DNA from: Pedococcus_A sp963730585 | GTDB lineage: Bacteria > Actinomycetota > Actinomycetes > Actinomycetales > Dermatophilaceae | Reading direction: 5' to 3' | DNA length: 64,000 nt | Assembly (NCBI GenBank): GCA_963730585.1 | Contig: CAVSSL010000012.1 | Location: 124,001-188,000 of the forward strand | Shown here: positions 34,669 through 43,100 of the stretch, piece after piece | Layout of the letters: every line of letters starts with the position of its first letter | Numbering within the stretch: the stretch's first letter is position 1 | Position numbers and translations under genes: made by a program | The notes under the pieces: model-generated | Databases searched by the model: none | Told to the model about the DNA's origin: nothing | Seen by the model: the letters and a program-made list of their open reading frames with translations, nothing else

Positions 34669-35598
34669 TCAGCGGGCGGTGAGCGTCAGGAGGGTCGCCT
34701 CGGGGCGGCACGCGAAGCGCACCGGCGCGTACGGCGACGTGCCCAGCCCGGCCGAGACGTGCAGCCAGGCGGCGTCGTCGGGCGCGAACGACGACGGGGT
34801 GTCGTCGGCACCCGGCCACCAGCGGGAGACCCCCTTGGCTCGGCTCGTGTCCAGGTCGCAGTTGGTGACCAGGGCGCCGTAGAAGGGCACCGCCAGCTGG
34901 CCACCGTGCGTGTGCCCGGCGAGCACGAGACCGGCGCCGTCGGAGGTCATGGCGTCGAGCACCCGCTGGTAGGGGGCGTGGGTGACGCCCACCGTCAGCG
35001 CGACGGAGGGGTCCGCCGGGCCGGCCACCACGGCATACCGGTCGTAGTCGAGGTGGGCGTCGTCGACGCCGACGAGCTCGAGGTCCCGACCGCCGACCGT
35101 GAGGTAGGTGCGCCGGTTGGTGAGGTCCTCCCAGCCGCCGGACACCAGCCCCTTGACGAGGTCGTCGGTGGGCAGTCGCGGGGTCGAGCCGGTGCCGCGG
35201 CGGTTCCACGGCGTGAGGTACAGCGCCGGGTTCTTGAACGTCGGGGCGAAGTAGTCGTTGGAACCGAGGACGAAGACGCCCGGGAACGCCATGAGCGGCT
35301 CCATCGCCTCCAGCAGCGGCCCCACCGCGTCGGGGTGCGCGATGTTGTCGCCGGTGTCGACCACGAGGTCCGGCTCGAGGGCCGCGAGGCTGCGCACCCA
35401 CTCGACCTTGCGCCGCTGGTTCGGCATCAGGTGCAGGTCGGTGAGGCACAGCACGCGCAGCGGCGCCGAGCCTGCCGGCAGCACCGGCACGCTGAACCGC
35501 CGCAGGACGTAGGCGTTGCGCTCGACCAGGCCGGCGTACCCGACACCAGCCACGCCGACCGCGGCCAGGCCGCCGAGGGTCTTGAGGAGGGAGTTCAT
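34669..35598 (-). CDS. Membrane-anchored metallophosphoesterase
   Basis: A 309-residue calcineurin-like phosphoesterase. An N-terminal membrane anchor (LLKTLGGLAAVGVAGVGYAGL) precedes the metal-binding motifs TDLHL, DTGDN, GSNDY (GNHD variant with Ser-Asn), THAPY and GHTHGGQ. The GNHD change to GSNDY is usual in this subgroup. ATG 35598 has GAGG nine bases before it; ATG 35607 is an alternative. It corresponds in position to M. tuberculosis Rv3683 beside ponA2. The substrate is unknown. Confidence 0.9.
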   Translation of the reverse strand: MNSLLKTLGGLAAVGVAGVGYAGLVERNAYVLRRFSVPVLPAGSAPLRVLCLTDLHLMPNQRRKVEWVRSLAALEPDLVVDTGDNIAHPDAVGPLLEAMEPLMAFPGVFVLGSNDYFAPTFKNPALYLTPWNRRGTGSTPRLPTDDLVKGLVSGGWEDLTNRRTYLTVGGRDLELVGVDDAHLDYDRYAVVAGPADPSVALTVGVTHAPYQRVLDAMTSDGAGLVLAGHTHGGQLAVPFYGALVTNCDLDTSRAKGVSRWWPGADDTPSSFAPDDAAWLHVSAGLGTSPYAPVRFACRPEATLLTLTAR

Positions 35599-35649
35599 CG
35601 CGACCATCCTCGCAAATCGCGGTTGCGCACGCCTGACAGACTGTGGGGC

Positions 35650-36114
35650 ATGAGCGAGCAGACCCTCAAGGCCACCGTCCAGAGCGACCTGCACGAGGCG
35701 ATGCGGGCTCGTGACAAGGTCCGGTCCGGCACCTTGCGGATGGCGCTCACCTCGATCACCAATGAGGAGGTCGCCGGCAAGGAGGCCCGCGAGCTGAGCG
35801 ACGACGAGGTGCTGAAGGTGCTCGCCAAGGAGGCCAAGAAGCGCAAGGAGGCGGCCACCGCCTACCGCGACGCCGGCCACCCCGAGCGCGCCGAGGCGGA
35901 GGAGGCCGAGCTCGCGGTCCTCGAGGGCTACCTGCCGGCGCAGCTCGGCGACGACGAGCTGCGGGCGCTGGCCGAGCAGGCGGTCGCCGAGACCGGCGCC
36001 ACCGGCATGCAGCAGATGGGTCAGGTCATGAAGGCCGCCCAGGGGCTGGTGGCCGGACGCGCCGATGGTGGGCGCGTGGCCGCGGCCGTGAAGGCGGCGC
36101 TCGCGGGCAGGTGA
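35650..36114 (+). CDS. GatB/YqeY domain protein
   Basis: A 154-residue protein: TLKATVQSDLHEAMRARDKVRSGTLRMAL, helix-rich, and the C-terminal YqeY motif ATGMQQMGQVMKAA. The domain is the tail of the GatB subunit of tRNA amidotransferases; free-standing YqeY may affect tRNA-dependent amidation, but its role is unproved. The start is ATG 35650, divergent from the phosphoesterase by 51 bases. A strong terminator follows. Confidence 0.9.
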   Translation: MSEQTLKATVQSDLHEAMRARDKVRSGTLRMALTSITNEEVAGKEARELSDDEVLKVLAKEAKKRKEAATAYRDAGHPERAEAEEAELAVLEGYLPAQLGDDELRALAEQAVAETGATGMQQMGQVMKAAQGLVAGRADGGRVAAAVKAALAGR

Positions 36115-36133
36115 GCCGCGCGGCATACAGACG

Positions 36134-36167
36134 AGGGCCCCTCACCACCGTGGTGGTGAGGGGCCCT
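36134..36167. terminator. Bidirectional terminator, flanked by GGCATAC/GTATGCC
   Basis: A 15-base perfect stem AGGGCCCCTCACCAC (36134-36148) and complement (36153-36167) with a CGTG loop lies between the YqeY and PBP genes, which converge. Outside the stem, CGCGGCATAC (36119-36128) and GTATGCCGCG (36181-36190) form a second, outer inverted repeat carrying the over-represented 7-mer of this window. Confidence 0.9.
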
Positions 36168-36190
36168 TCGTGCCCGGTCGGTATGCCGCG

Positions 36191-38593
36191 TCAGCCCTTG
36201 GTCTTCTTCGGCGGCGGGGTCTTCGTGGCATCCGGTTTCGGGGTCTCGGTCGTCTTCTTCGGCTTGGGTGTCGTCTTCGGCTTCGGGGGCGCCGGGACGT
36301 AGCCGGTCGAGACGTACAGGCCGACGGTGGTGCCGCGGACCGCCCGACCGCTCGGGTCGGTGTAGACGACCGTGCCGGACGACATGGTGCTGTAGGTGCG
36401 CCCGGCGACCTGGGCCTTGAAGCCGGCGTCCTCGAGGGCCTTCGTGGCCTCCTCGACCGACATCCCGCTCACGCTCGGGATGCTGATGATGTCGCCGTTG
36501 AGCACCTTGCCGCTCGGCTCGTCGAAGTCACGCTTCGGCTTGTCGAGGATGCTCGAGGTGCGGTCCATGAGCTCCTTCCAGAGGGGCGCCGAGATCGTGC
36601 CACCGAAGACCTCGGGGTAGAAGTCGTTGCCCAGCCGGATGTTCTTCATGCGCTTCTGGCTGTAGGGCGTGCCGACCCAGACCGCGGTGGCCAGCTGCGG
36701 GGTGTAGCCGATGAACCACGACTCCACGTGGTTGTCGGTGGTGCCCGTCTTGCCGGCGGCGGGGCGGCCGCCGTCGAGCTTGGCGCCGCGGCCGGTGCCC
36801 TTCTCGATGACGCCCTTGAGCAGCTCGGTGGCGCCGTTGGCGACGTCCTTGCTGATGACCTGCTTGCAGTTGTCGGTCGGCAGCTTGATCGGCTTCTTGT
36901 CGTTCGTGGTGATCGACAGGATCGGGTTCGGGGTGCAGTACTTGCCCTCCGCGGCCAGCGTCGCGTACGAGGCCGCCATCGTCAGCGGGGTGGCGTCGTT
37001 GGCGCCCAGCGTCACGGCCGCCGGGTAGCACTCGATGTCCTTGCCCGTGCCCTGGTGCAGGCCCATCCTCTCCATGGTCTTGTGGACCTTGTCGGTGCCG
37101 AGCTTGAGCACGAGGGACGCGAAGGCGGTGTTGACCGAGCGCTGCGTCGCCAGGTCGAACGGCAGCGGCTTGCCACCGATGGACTCGTCGTTGCGGACCG
37201 GCCACGCCGACCCGGCGCCGCACTTGCCCCTCATCTCGCTCGGGGTGTAGATCGCCGACTGCTTCGTGGTGGCGAACTTGGAGGGGATCTTCCCGTTGAC
37301 CGGGATGCCGTTCTCCAGCGCCGTGACGATGGCGTACATCTTGGCGGTCGAGCCGAACTGGGCACCGCTGGTGCCGCCGTACCGCTGGTCGACGTTCCAG
37401 TTGACCTGCGTGAACTTCTTGCCCTTCTCGCCGTTCTTGGGGAAGCGGGAGGCCTGCACCATCGCGAGGATCTTGCCGGTGCCGGGCTCGACGATGCTCG
37501 CGGCGGCGCCGATGCGCTCGGAGTTGCCGACCGGCACCTTCTTCTCGACCTGCGTCTGCGCCATCTCCTGGACCTTGGGGTCCAGCGTGGTCTGGATGGT
37601 CAGGCCGCCCTGGTTGATCTTCTTGATCCGCTCGGGGACGGACTTGCCGAGGGCAGGCAGCTGCTTGAGGTAGGCGAGGATGTACTCGCAGAAGTACGGC
37701 TGGGTGGAGCGGCCACAGGTGTTCTGGGCCGGCTTCACCTTGAGCATCTTCTTGACCGGGACGGCCTTGGCGGCCTTCCACTCCTTGTCGGTGACCATGC
37801 CGAGGCCGTGCATGCGGTCGAGCACGACGTTGCGGCGCACCTGAGCGCGCTCGGGGTTGTGGATCGGGTCGGTCTTGCTCGGCTGCTGCACGAGGCCGGC
37901 GAGCAGGGCCGACTGCGAGAGGGTCAGCTTGGACGCGCTGGTGCTGAAGTAGTGCTGTGCGGCCGCCTCGACGCCGTAGGCCTGGTCGCCGTAGTAGACG
38001 AGGTTGAGGTAGCCCTCGAGGATCTGGTCCTTCGTCAGCTGCTTCTCGAGCGTGATCGCGTACTTCAGCTCCTGCAGCTTGCGGGTGTACGTCTTGGCGG
38101 TCGCGGCCTGGGCGGCAGCCTTGTCGTTGTTGCGCAGGGCGTTCTCCTGCAGCGTGATCTTCACGTACTGCTGGGTCAGGGTGGACGCGCCCTGGGTGTC
38201 ACCGCCCTGGAAGTTCGAGACCAGCGCACGGGTGATGCCTCGCGGGTCCACGCCGCCGTGCTCGCGGAAGCGGCTGTCCTCGATCGCGATCTGCGCGTTC
38301 TGCATCGTCTTGGAGATCGCCTTGAGGGGCACGATGATGCGGTTCTCGTCGTACGGCGTGGTGATGAGGCCGCCCCGCGCGTCGTAGATCTTGGACTGCT
38401 GGGCCAGCGGTGAGGTGGTGAACTCGCCCGGCAGCGAGTCGAACATCTCGACTCCGGACTTCGCCGCGCTGCCCGTCGCGCCCACGGCCGGGATCATCAG
38501 GCCAGCCGCGAGCAGGCCCATGACCATGGCGGTGGCGACGAAGGCCCCCAGCAGGCTGAGCACGTTGGCGAGGTTCGAGGCGCGTCCTTGCAT
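36191..38593 (-). CDS. ponA2: Class A penicillin-binding protein with PASTA domain (PonA2 type)
   Basis: An 800-residue bifunctional wall synthase. One N-terminal membrane helix (about residues 13-36) precedes a GT51 glycosyltransferase (IEDSRFREHGGVDPRGITRA, GASTLTQQYVK, EGYLNLVYYG). The transpeptidase domain has active-site GSTAKMY, SVNTAF and AGKTGTT. One PASTA domain lies near 690-755 (SIPSVSGMSVEEATKALEDA). The Pro/Lys/Thr-rich tail is typical of actinobacteria. The start is ATG 38593. Position next to whiB4 and the phosphoesterase matches ponA2 of mycobacteria. Confidence 0.95.
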   Translation of the reverse strand: MQGRASNLANVLSLLGAFVATAMVMGLLAAGLMIPAVGATGSAAKSGVEMFDSLPGEFTTSPLAQQSKIYDARGGLITTPYDENRIIVPLKAISKTMQNAQIAIEDSRFREHGGVDPRGITRALVSNFQGGDTQGASTLTQQYVKITLQENALRNNDKAAAQAATAKTYTRKLQELKYAITLEKQLTKDQILEGYLNLVYYGDQAYGVEAAAQHYFSTSASKLTLSQSALLAGLVQQPSKTDPIHNPERAQVRRNVVLDRMHGLGMVTDKEWKAAKAVPVKKMLKVKPAQNTCGRSTQPYFCEYILAYLKQLPALGKSVPERIKKINQGGLTIQTTLDPKVQEMAQTQVEKKVPVGNSERIGAAASIVEPGTGKILAMVQASRFPKNGEKGKKFTQVNWNVDQRYGGTSGAQFGSTAKMYAIVTALENGIPVNGKIPSKFATTKQSAIYTPSEMRGKCGAGSAWPVRNDESIGGKPLPFDLATQRSVNTAFASLVLKLGTDKVHKTMERMGLHQGTGKDIECYPAAVTLGANDATPLTMAASYATLAAEGKYCTPNPILSITTNDKKPIKLPTDNCKQVISKDVANGATELLKGVIEKGTGRGAKLDGGRPAAGKTGTTDNHVESWFIGYTPQLATAVWVGTPYSQKRMKNIRLGNDFYPEVFGGTISAPLWKELMDRTSSILDKPKRDFDEPSGKVLNGDIISIPSVSGMSVEEATKALEDAGFKAQVAGRTYSTMSSGTVVYTDPSGRAVRGTTVGLYVSTGYVPAPPKPKTTPKPKKTTETPKPDATKTPPPKKTKG

Positions 38594-38939
38594 GGGCCAA
38601 GGGTAACTGCCGTGACCCGTTTGACCCGTTCTCCCGACAGCAGCCGCGCCCCGGGGGTCGCGCGGGCGCTCTTTCCGGGGCCGACGGACTCAGTCCGCAG
38701 GTGGAGAGAAGGGCTCCGGCTCGCGGACGACTCCGATGTGCTCACCCGAACCAGTGGCCGTAGCCCAAATGGCCTGTGCCAGAGCGTAGTCAGGTGTGAC
38801 TAGTCCGTTTGGCCATCGGAGAACTACACGAATGGGCCATGTCTTCACAGGTGTGAACTTTTCTATCGTCAGTCGTGCCCGAGACGGACATAAGCAACCG
38901 ATTGGGCACCGTTTGACCCCGTTTGACTGGAGGACTGCA
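38594..38939. promoter_or_regulatory. Divergent ponA2/whiB4 control region
   Basis: A 346-base gap. A perfect palindrome TTCACA-GG-TGTGAA lies at 38844-38857, 83 bases before whiB4. CCGTTTGAC(C/T) occurs three times: 38617-38626 (just before ponA2), 38909-38918 and 38919-38928 (tandem, just before whiB4). GGAGG at about 38930 is the whiB4 ribosome-binding site. The repeated element near both starts suggests joint control, perhaps by WhiB4 itself with a sigma factor; this is inference. Confidence 0.5.
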
Positions 38940-39281
38940 ATGACCATCGTGCCAGCCCGCACCGCCCGTCCGGTGGCCTTTGGGGCCCACTGGGTCGAGG
39001 ACTGGGCGCCGCTCGGCCGATGTGCCAAGTCCGACCCCGACGCCCTGTTCGTGCAGGGTGCGGCCCAGCAGACCGCCAAGATCGTGTGCCAGGGCTGCCC
39101 GGTCATCGCCGAGTGCCTCGCCGACGCGCTCGACAACCGCACCGAGTTCGGTGTGTGGGGCGGCATGACCGAGCGCGAGCGCCGGGCCCTGCTCAAGCGC
39201 CGCCCGAACATCGCCTCCTGGGCCTCCCTCTTCGCGCAGGCCAGGGCCGCGCAGGGCGACCAGAGCGCCGTCAGCGCCTGA
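38940..39281 (+). CDS. whiB4: WhiB-family iron-sulfur regulator (WhiB4 type)
   Basis: A 113-residue protein with the four Fe-S cysteines (Cys 28, then CQGC and a final EC about 30 residues on) and the WhiB turn FGVWGGMTERERRALL, followed by a basic tail. The stretch DALFVQGAAQ...DALDNRTEFGVWGG is close to M. tuberculosis WhiB4, a redox sensor that loses its cluster under oxidation and then binds DNA. ATG 38940 has GGAGG seven bases upstream. It is divergent from ponA2 and convergent with the ArsA-like pair, as in mycobacteria. Confidence 0.93.
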   Translation: MTIVPARTARPVAFGAHWVEDWAPLGRCAKSDPDALFVQGAAQQTAKIVCQGCPVIAECLADALDNRTEFGVWGGMTERERRALLKRRPNIASWASLFAQARAAQGDQSAVSA

Positions 39282-39317
39282 CCCTCGGGTCACACCCCCC
39301 GCGTCACACCGCCCGCG

Positions 39318-40514
39318 TCAGGGCGCCGTGAGCGCCTGACCGACCTCCCGCAGGCCCTCCAGGTCGTGGATGTCCTGGGCTGCCGCCGGAACCTCCACCA
39401 CCGGTATGCCGGGGTGCCCGGCCGTGAACCGGCGCGCCAGCGCCTCCTGCCGCTCGGCCGTCTCGGCCAGGTTCGCGTGCAGGCGCAGCAGCCCCTCGGT
39501 CAGCGGGGCGGTCGCGGAGCCGCCGTCGGCCTCCGCCAGCTGCTCGGCGGCGGCCAGGGCCCGCGAACCGCTCAGGGTGGGTGCGGCCAGCCGCTGGATG
39601 CGGTTGATGACCACCCCGGCGAGGGGCATGCGCTCCTCGTCGAGCCGGTCGACGAAGAACGACGCCTCCCGCAGGGCGTCCCGCTCGGGAGCGGCGACGA
39701 CGACGAAGGCCGTCTCGGGGTTCTTCAGCAGGGCGTAGGTCTTGTCGGCCCGCTCCCGGAACCCTCCGAACATGGTGTCGAGGGCCGCCACGAAGGTCTG
39801 CACGTCCTGGAGCACCTGCCCGCCGAGGACCTTCGACATGACGGTGGTCGCCATGGTGACGCCTGAGCTGAACACCTTCAGGTAGGCCCGCCCGCCCGCC
39901 TTCGCGGGGGCCATGAGCAGCCGGATGAAGCGACCGTCGAGGAACGAGCCGAGCCGCTTGGGCGCGTCGAGGAAGTCGAGCGCGGAGCGCGACGGAGGGG
40001 TGTCGACGACGATGAGGTCCCAGGTGTCCTCCTCGGCGGCGCGGGTGCGCAGCTGGCCCAGCTTCTCCATGGCCATGTACTCCTGCGTGCCGGCGAAGGA
40101 GCTGGAGACGGCCTGGTAGAAGGGGTTGGCGAGGATCTGGGCGGCCTTCTCGGGGGTGGCGTGGGCCTCGACGACCTCGTCGAAGGTCCGCTTCATGTCG
40201 AGCATCATCGCGTCGAGCGAGCCGCCCGCCTCGGAGTCGAAGCCCGCGACGGGGCGGGGGGTGTTGTCGAGCTCGGTGAGGCCGAGGGACTGCGCCAGCC
40301 GGCGAGCCGGGTCGATCGTGAGCACGACCACCCGCCGCCCGAACTCGGCGCCGCGCAGCCCGAGGGCGGCGGCCACCGTCGTCTTGCCCACGCCGCCGGC
40401 TCCGCAGCAGACGATGATCCGCGTCTTCCGGTCGTGCAGCAGGGCATCGAGGTCGAGGCGGGTGGCGCCCGCGGGGTCCTTCCGGGCCTGAGCGGGCTTC
40501 GGCTTCGCCGGCAT
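39318..40514 (-). CDS. ArsA/Get3-like ATPase, second subunit
   Basis: A 398-residue P-loop ATPase with Walker A GAGGVGKTT (CCGAGGVGKTTVAAALG), switch I-like TIDPARRLAQSLGL and switch II-like VVDTPPSRSALDFLDAP. The signature lysine of the deviant Walker A (K in KGGVGKT) is Ala here, so it may rely on its partner for hydrolysis. It overlaps the stop of the first subunit by one base, so the two are made together. The pair corresponds to Rv3679-Rv3680, Get3-like proteins in mycobacteria linked to membrane-protein handling. No arsenite pump gene is near. Confidence 0.88.
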   Translation of the reverse strand: MPAKPKPAQARKDPAGATRLDLDALLHDRKTRIIVCCGAGGVGKTTVAAALGLRGAEFGRRVVVLTIDPARRLAQSLGLTELDNTPRPVAGFDSEAGGSLDAMMLDMKRTFDEVVEAHATPEKAAQILANPFYQAVSSSFAGTQEYMAMEKLGQLRTRAAEEDTWDLIVVDTPPSRSALDFLDAPKRLGSFLDGRFIRLLMAPAKAGGRAYLKVFSSGVTMATTVMSKVLGGQVLQDVQTFVAALDTMFGGFRERADKTYALLKNPETAFVVVAAPERDALREASFFVDRLDEERMPLAGVVINRIQRLAAPTLSGSRALAAAEQLAEADGGSATAPLTEGLLRLHANLAETAERQEALARRFTAGHPGIPVVEVPAAAQDIHDLEGLREVGQALTAP

Positions 40515-41518
40515 CAGACCATCCCCTGCTCGGTGAGGGCGTCGGCGAGCACGCGGATGCCGCCGGCGTCGGTGCCCTCCGGCAGGAGGGGCAGGCGGAA
40601 GACCTGGCGCCCCTGCGCCAGCAGGATCTCCTCCTGCTCCTTCTGCAGGGCGACCCGCTCGGCGTGCTCGCGGGCCTGCTCCAGCAGCCCCGTGACCATG
40701 GCGGCGCTGGTGCGCACGGACACCGACTTGAGGTCGACGGTCACCGCTGCGCCGGCATCCGGGTCGGTCGCCGCCGTTGCGAGCTCGGCCTCCTCGAGCA
40801 GCGGCTCGTGCACCTGGTTGATGACGATGGCGCCGAGCGGCAGGGAGGCCCCCCGCAGCTCCGCGAGGGCGTCGACGGTCTCCTGCACCGGCATCTCCTC
40901 CAGCAGGGAGACGACGTGCACCGCGGTCGTGTGGCTGCGCAGCATGCGCGTGATGGAGTCGGCCTGGGTGCGGATGGGGCCCACCTTGGCCACGTCGGCC
41001 ACCTCGGCGTTGACGTTGAGGAACCGCACGACCCGACCGGTCGGGGGCGCGTCGAGCACCACGGCGTCGTAGGCGGGCTCGTCCTTGTGGCGGCCGCCCC
41101 GGCGCCGGCCGGCCGCCTCGTAGACCTTGCCGATGAGCAGGACGTCGCGCAGGCCCGGCGCGATGGTGGTGGCGAAGTCGACCGCCCCCACCTTCTCGAG
41201 CACCGTGCCGGCGCGGCCGAGCCGGTAGAACTTCTGGAGGTACTCCATGAGGGACTCGCGCACGTCCACGCTCATCGCGTAGAGCTCGCCGCCGCCGCGC
41301 TCGTGCACGATGCGGGTCTCCTCGTGCCCGATCGGGGGCACGTCGAAGGTCTGCGAGATGCCCTGCCGCTCCTCCACCTCGGCCAGCAGCACCCGCTTGC
41401 CCTGGCGGGTCAGGGCCAGGGCCAGGGCCGCCGCGACCGTCGTCTTCCCGGTGCCACCCTTGCCCGTCACGATGTGCAGCCGCACGCCGGCGTGGCTGGG
41501 CGTGGTGGCGGGGGACAT
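40514..41518 (-). CDS. ArsA/Get3-like ATPase, first subunit
   Basis: A 334-residue P-loop ATPase with the complete deviant Walker A GKGGTGKTTVAAALALAL, switch II DAPPTGRVVRFL and VINQVHEP. It is shorter than its partner and has a low-similarity middle (about 105-150) where Get3 proteins bind clients. ATG 41518 starts the two-gene unit. Intracellular; likely forms a heterodimer with the next gene product. The neighbouring whiB4 is convergent. Arsenic resistance is unlikely because no ArsB or Cys-based arsenite site is visible. Confidence 0.88.
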   Translation of the reverse strand: MSPATTPSHAGVRLHIVTGKGGTGKTTVAAALALALTRQGKRVLLAEVEERQGISQTFDVPPIGHEETRIVHERGGGELYAMSVDVRESLMEYLQKFYRLGRAGTVLEKVGAVDFATTIAPGLRDVLLIGKVYEAAGRRRGGRHKDEPAYDAVVLDAPPTGRVVRFLNVNAEVADVAKVGPIRTQADSITRMLRSHTTAVHVVSLLEEMPVQETVDALAELRGASLPLGAIVINQVHEPLLEEAELATAATDPDAGAAVTVDLKSVSVRTSAAMVTGLLEQAREHAERVALQKEQEEILLAQGRQVFRLPLLPEGTDAGGIRVLADALTEQGMV

Positions 41519-41527
41519 GTCGCCAGC

Positions 41528-42331
41528 CTAGGAGGCGAGGCCCGACACCGCAGCCAGGACCTCGGCGAAGGCCGGGTGCTCGGGGTCGATGAGGCCGAAG
41601 TGCTCGCACCCCGCCACCTCGCGCAGGGTCACCGGCAGGGGTGTCCCGGCCAGCGACGACACCCGCTCGGCGTAGGAGCGGGAGATCGCCGCCGGTACGA
41701 CGTCGTCGTCGGCGCCGTGGACCAGGACCACCGGCACCCGCGGCAGGTGCCGCGAGGGGTCGGCCGCGGCATACGCCTCGGGCAGCGCGTCGGGGGTGCC
41801 GCCCAGGAAGGCCTCCACCGCACCGTCGCCGAGTCGCTGCTCGAACGCCGCCCGGAGGTCGACCACCCCCGCCAGGCTGACGACACCCGCGAGGTCGGCG
41901 CCCCACGGCTGGGCCGCCGCCCAGGCGACGAGGTGGCCGCCGGCGGAGTGACCGACGAGGACCAGCCGCTGCGGGAGCTCGGGGTCGGCACGCACCGCGG
42001 CCACGGCCGCAGCGACGTCCTCGCCGGTGCCCGGCCAGCCGCCACCCGGCATACCGGTCCTGCGGTACTCGACGACGGCGACCGGGTAGCCGGCGTCGGC
42101 GAAGGCCTGTGCCTGGCACCCGGCGTGGGTGCGGTCGAACATCTCGCGCCAGAAGCCCCCGTGCACCACGACGACGCCCACCTCCTTCGAGGGGCCGGCC
42201 GGGAGCCGCACGTCGTAGACGTGGGCGGGGTCGGGGCCGTATGCCGTGGTGCGGGCGGGCGGGGGAGCGGTCCGGTCGAGGACGGCCCGGGGTTCGGGGG
42301 CGGGGACCTCGGCGGGCTGGGGGTCGGCCAT
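41528..42331 (-). CDS. Alpha/beta hydrolase (esterase/kynurenine formamidase-like)
   Basis: A 267-residue alpha/beta hydrolase. VVVVHGGFWREMFDRT gives the HGG(F)W oxyanion motif, LVGHSAGGHLVAW the nucleophile Ser, VLVHGADDDVVP the acid, and CEHFGLIDP the catalytic His. The HGGFW form is shared with kynurenine formamidases and small esterases; no kynurenine pathway gene is close, so the substrate is open. It stands between the ArsA-like pair and DUF4177 and is not part of the mycobacterial gene order, so it is probably a local insertion. Confidence 0.85.
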   Translation of the reverse strand: MADPQPAEVPAPEPRAVLDRTAPPPARTTAYGPDPAHVYDVRLPAGPSKEVGVVVVHGGFWREMFDRTHAGCQAQAFADAGYPVAVVEYRRTGMPGGGWPGTGEDVAAAVAAVRADPELPQRLVLVGHSAGGHLVAWAAAQPWGADLAGVVSLAGVVDLRAAFEQRLGDGAVEAFLGGTPDALPEAYAAADPSRHLPRVPVVLVHGADDDVVPAAISRSYAERVSSLAGTPLPVTLREVAGCEHFGLIDPEHPAFAEVLAAVSGLAS

Positions 42332-42365
42332 GCCGCCATCCTGTCAGCGTCGCTACGCTGCGCCC

Positions 42366-42521
42366 ATGAAGAAGTACGAGTACGCGACCGTGCCCCTCAT
42401 CGTCCACGCCACGAAGCAGATCCTCGACCAGTGGGGCGAGGACGGCTGGGAGCTCGTCCAGGTGCGTGACCGGACCGACGGCGGCAACCTGGTCGCCTAC
42501 CTCAAGCGAGAGAAGGCCTGA
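42366..42521 (+). CDS. DUF4177 small protein
   Basis: A 51-residue protein: KKYEYATVPLIVHATKQILDQWG, then EDGWELVQVRDR, the standard DUF4177 pattern of a short strand-helix-strand domain. Function unknown. It corresponds to M. tuberculosis Rv3678A, which also precedes a RidA gene. The start is ATG 42366; the RidA gene begins 2 bases after the stop, so they are one transcript. Confidence 0.85.
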   Translation: MKKYEYATVPLIVHATKQILDQWGEDGWELVQVRDRTDGGNLVAYLKREKA

Positions 42522-42523
42522 CC

Positions 42524-43000
42524 ATGAGTGCAGTCGAGGACCGCCTGAAGGAGCTCGGGCTCACCGTCCCCGAGGTCGCCAAGCCCGTCGCCGCCTACGT
42601 GCCGGCGCTCGCGGACGGCCGCCGCGTCTACACCTCCGGCCAGCTGCCGATGGTGAACGGCGAGCTCGCCGCGATCGGCAAGGTCGGGCACGGCGACGGC
42701 CTCGTCGACCCGGAGAAGGCCGCCGAGCTCGCGCAGCTGTGCGCCCTCAACGCCATCGCCGCCGTGAAGTCGGTCATCGGTGACCTCGACAAGGTGGCGC
42801 AGGTCGTCAAGGTCGTCGGCTTCGTCGCCAGTGACCCCTCGTTCACCGGCCAGCCCGGCGTCATCAACGGCGCCAGCGAGCTGCTCGGCAAGGCGTTCGG
42901 CGACGCCGGTGTCCACGCCCGCTCCGCGGTCGGCGTGGCCGTCCTGCCGCTCGACGCCCCCGTCGAGGTCGAGATCGTCGTCGCCCTGGCCGACAACTGA
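42524..43000 (+). CDS. RidA-family protein (YjgH-like)
   Basis: A 158-residue member of the RidA/YjgF superfamily that can deaminate reactive enamines. VYTSGQLPMVNGELAAIGKVG and the C-terminal AVGVAVLPLDAPVEVEIVVAL are the family strands. The catalytic Arg of true RidA (usual near 105) is Ser/Ala in RSAVGVA context apart from Arg in HARSAVG, which fits; the exact subgroup (Rv3678c type) is less studied. Coupled to DUF4177. Confidence 0.88.
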   Translation: MSAVEDRLKELGLTVPEVAKPVAAYVPALADGRRVYTSGQLPMVNGELAAIGKVGHGDGLVDPEKAAELAQLCALNAIAAVKSVIGDLDKVAQVVKVVGFVASDPSFTGQPGVINGASELLGKAFGDAGVHARSAVGVAVLPLDAPVEVEIVVALADN

Positions 43001-43020
43001 GGCCGATGAGCCACTTCCTG

Positions 43021-43077
43021 CACCTGGTTCGGGGTATCTGCGCGCACTGTCGCGCGCGGGGATACCCCGAACGGGTG
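43021..43077. repeat. Palindromic repeat, copy B (GGTTCGGGGTATC...GATACCCCGAAC)
   Basis: GTTCGGGGTATC at 43027-43038 pairs perfectly with GATACCCCGAAC at 43061-43072, extended outward by CACC/GGTG. The 22-base centre is CG-alternating (TGCGCGCACTGTCGCGCGCGGG). It shares the arm core with copy A at 4181-4232. It fills the 100-base gap between the RidA and Nudix genes. Confidence 0.75.
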
Positions 43078-43100
43078 GAGGTGCGCGTCGGGATGGCCGC

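Noticed and set aside
36170..38413. Long open frame on the plus strand opposite ponA2 (about 750 codons)
   Set aside because: It mirrors the PBP codon positions, shows low-complexity Gly/Arg/Val/Asp composition and no domain; typical shadow in high-GC DNA.
39318..41518. Arsenite-resistance operon
   Set aside because: The ArsA-like pair has no ArsB pump or metalloid-binding Cys, and the ArsR-type gene is 26 kb away; context fits the Get3-like pair of mycobacteria.
40664..42469. Plus-strand frame of about 600 codons across the ArsA-like pair and hydrolase
   Set aside because: Opposite strand of three recognisable genes; His/Asp/Val-rich shadow composition.
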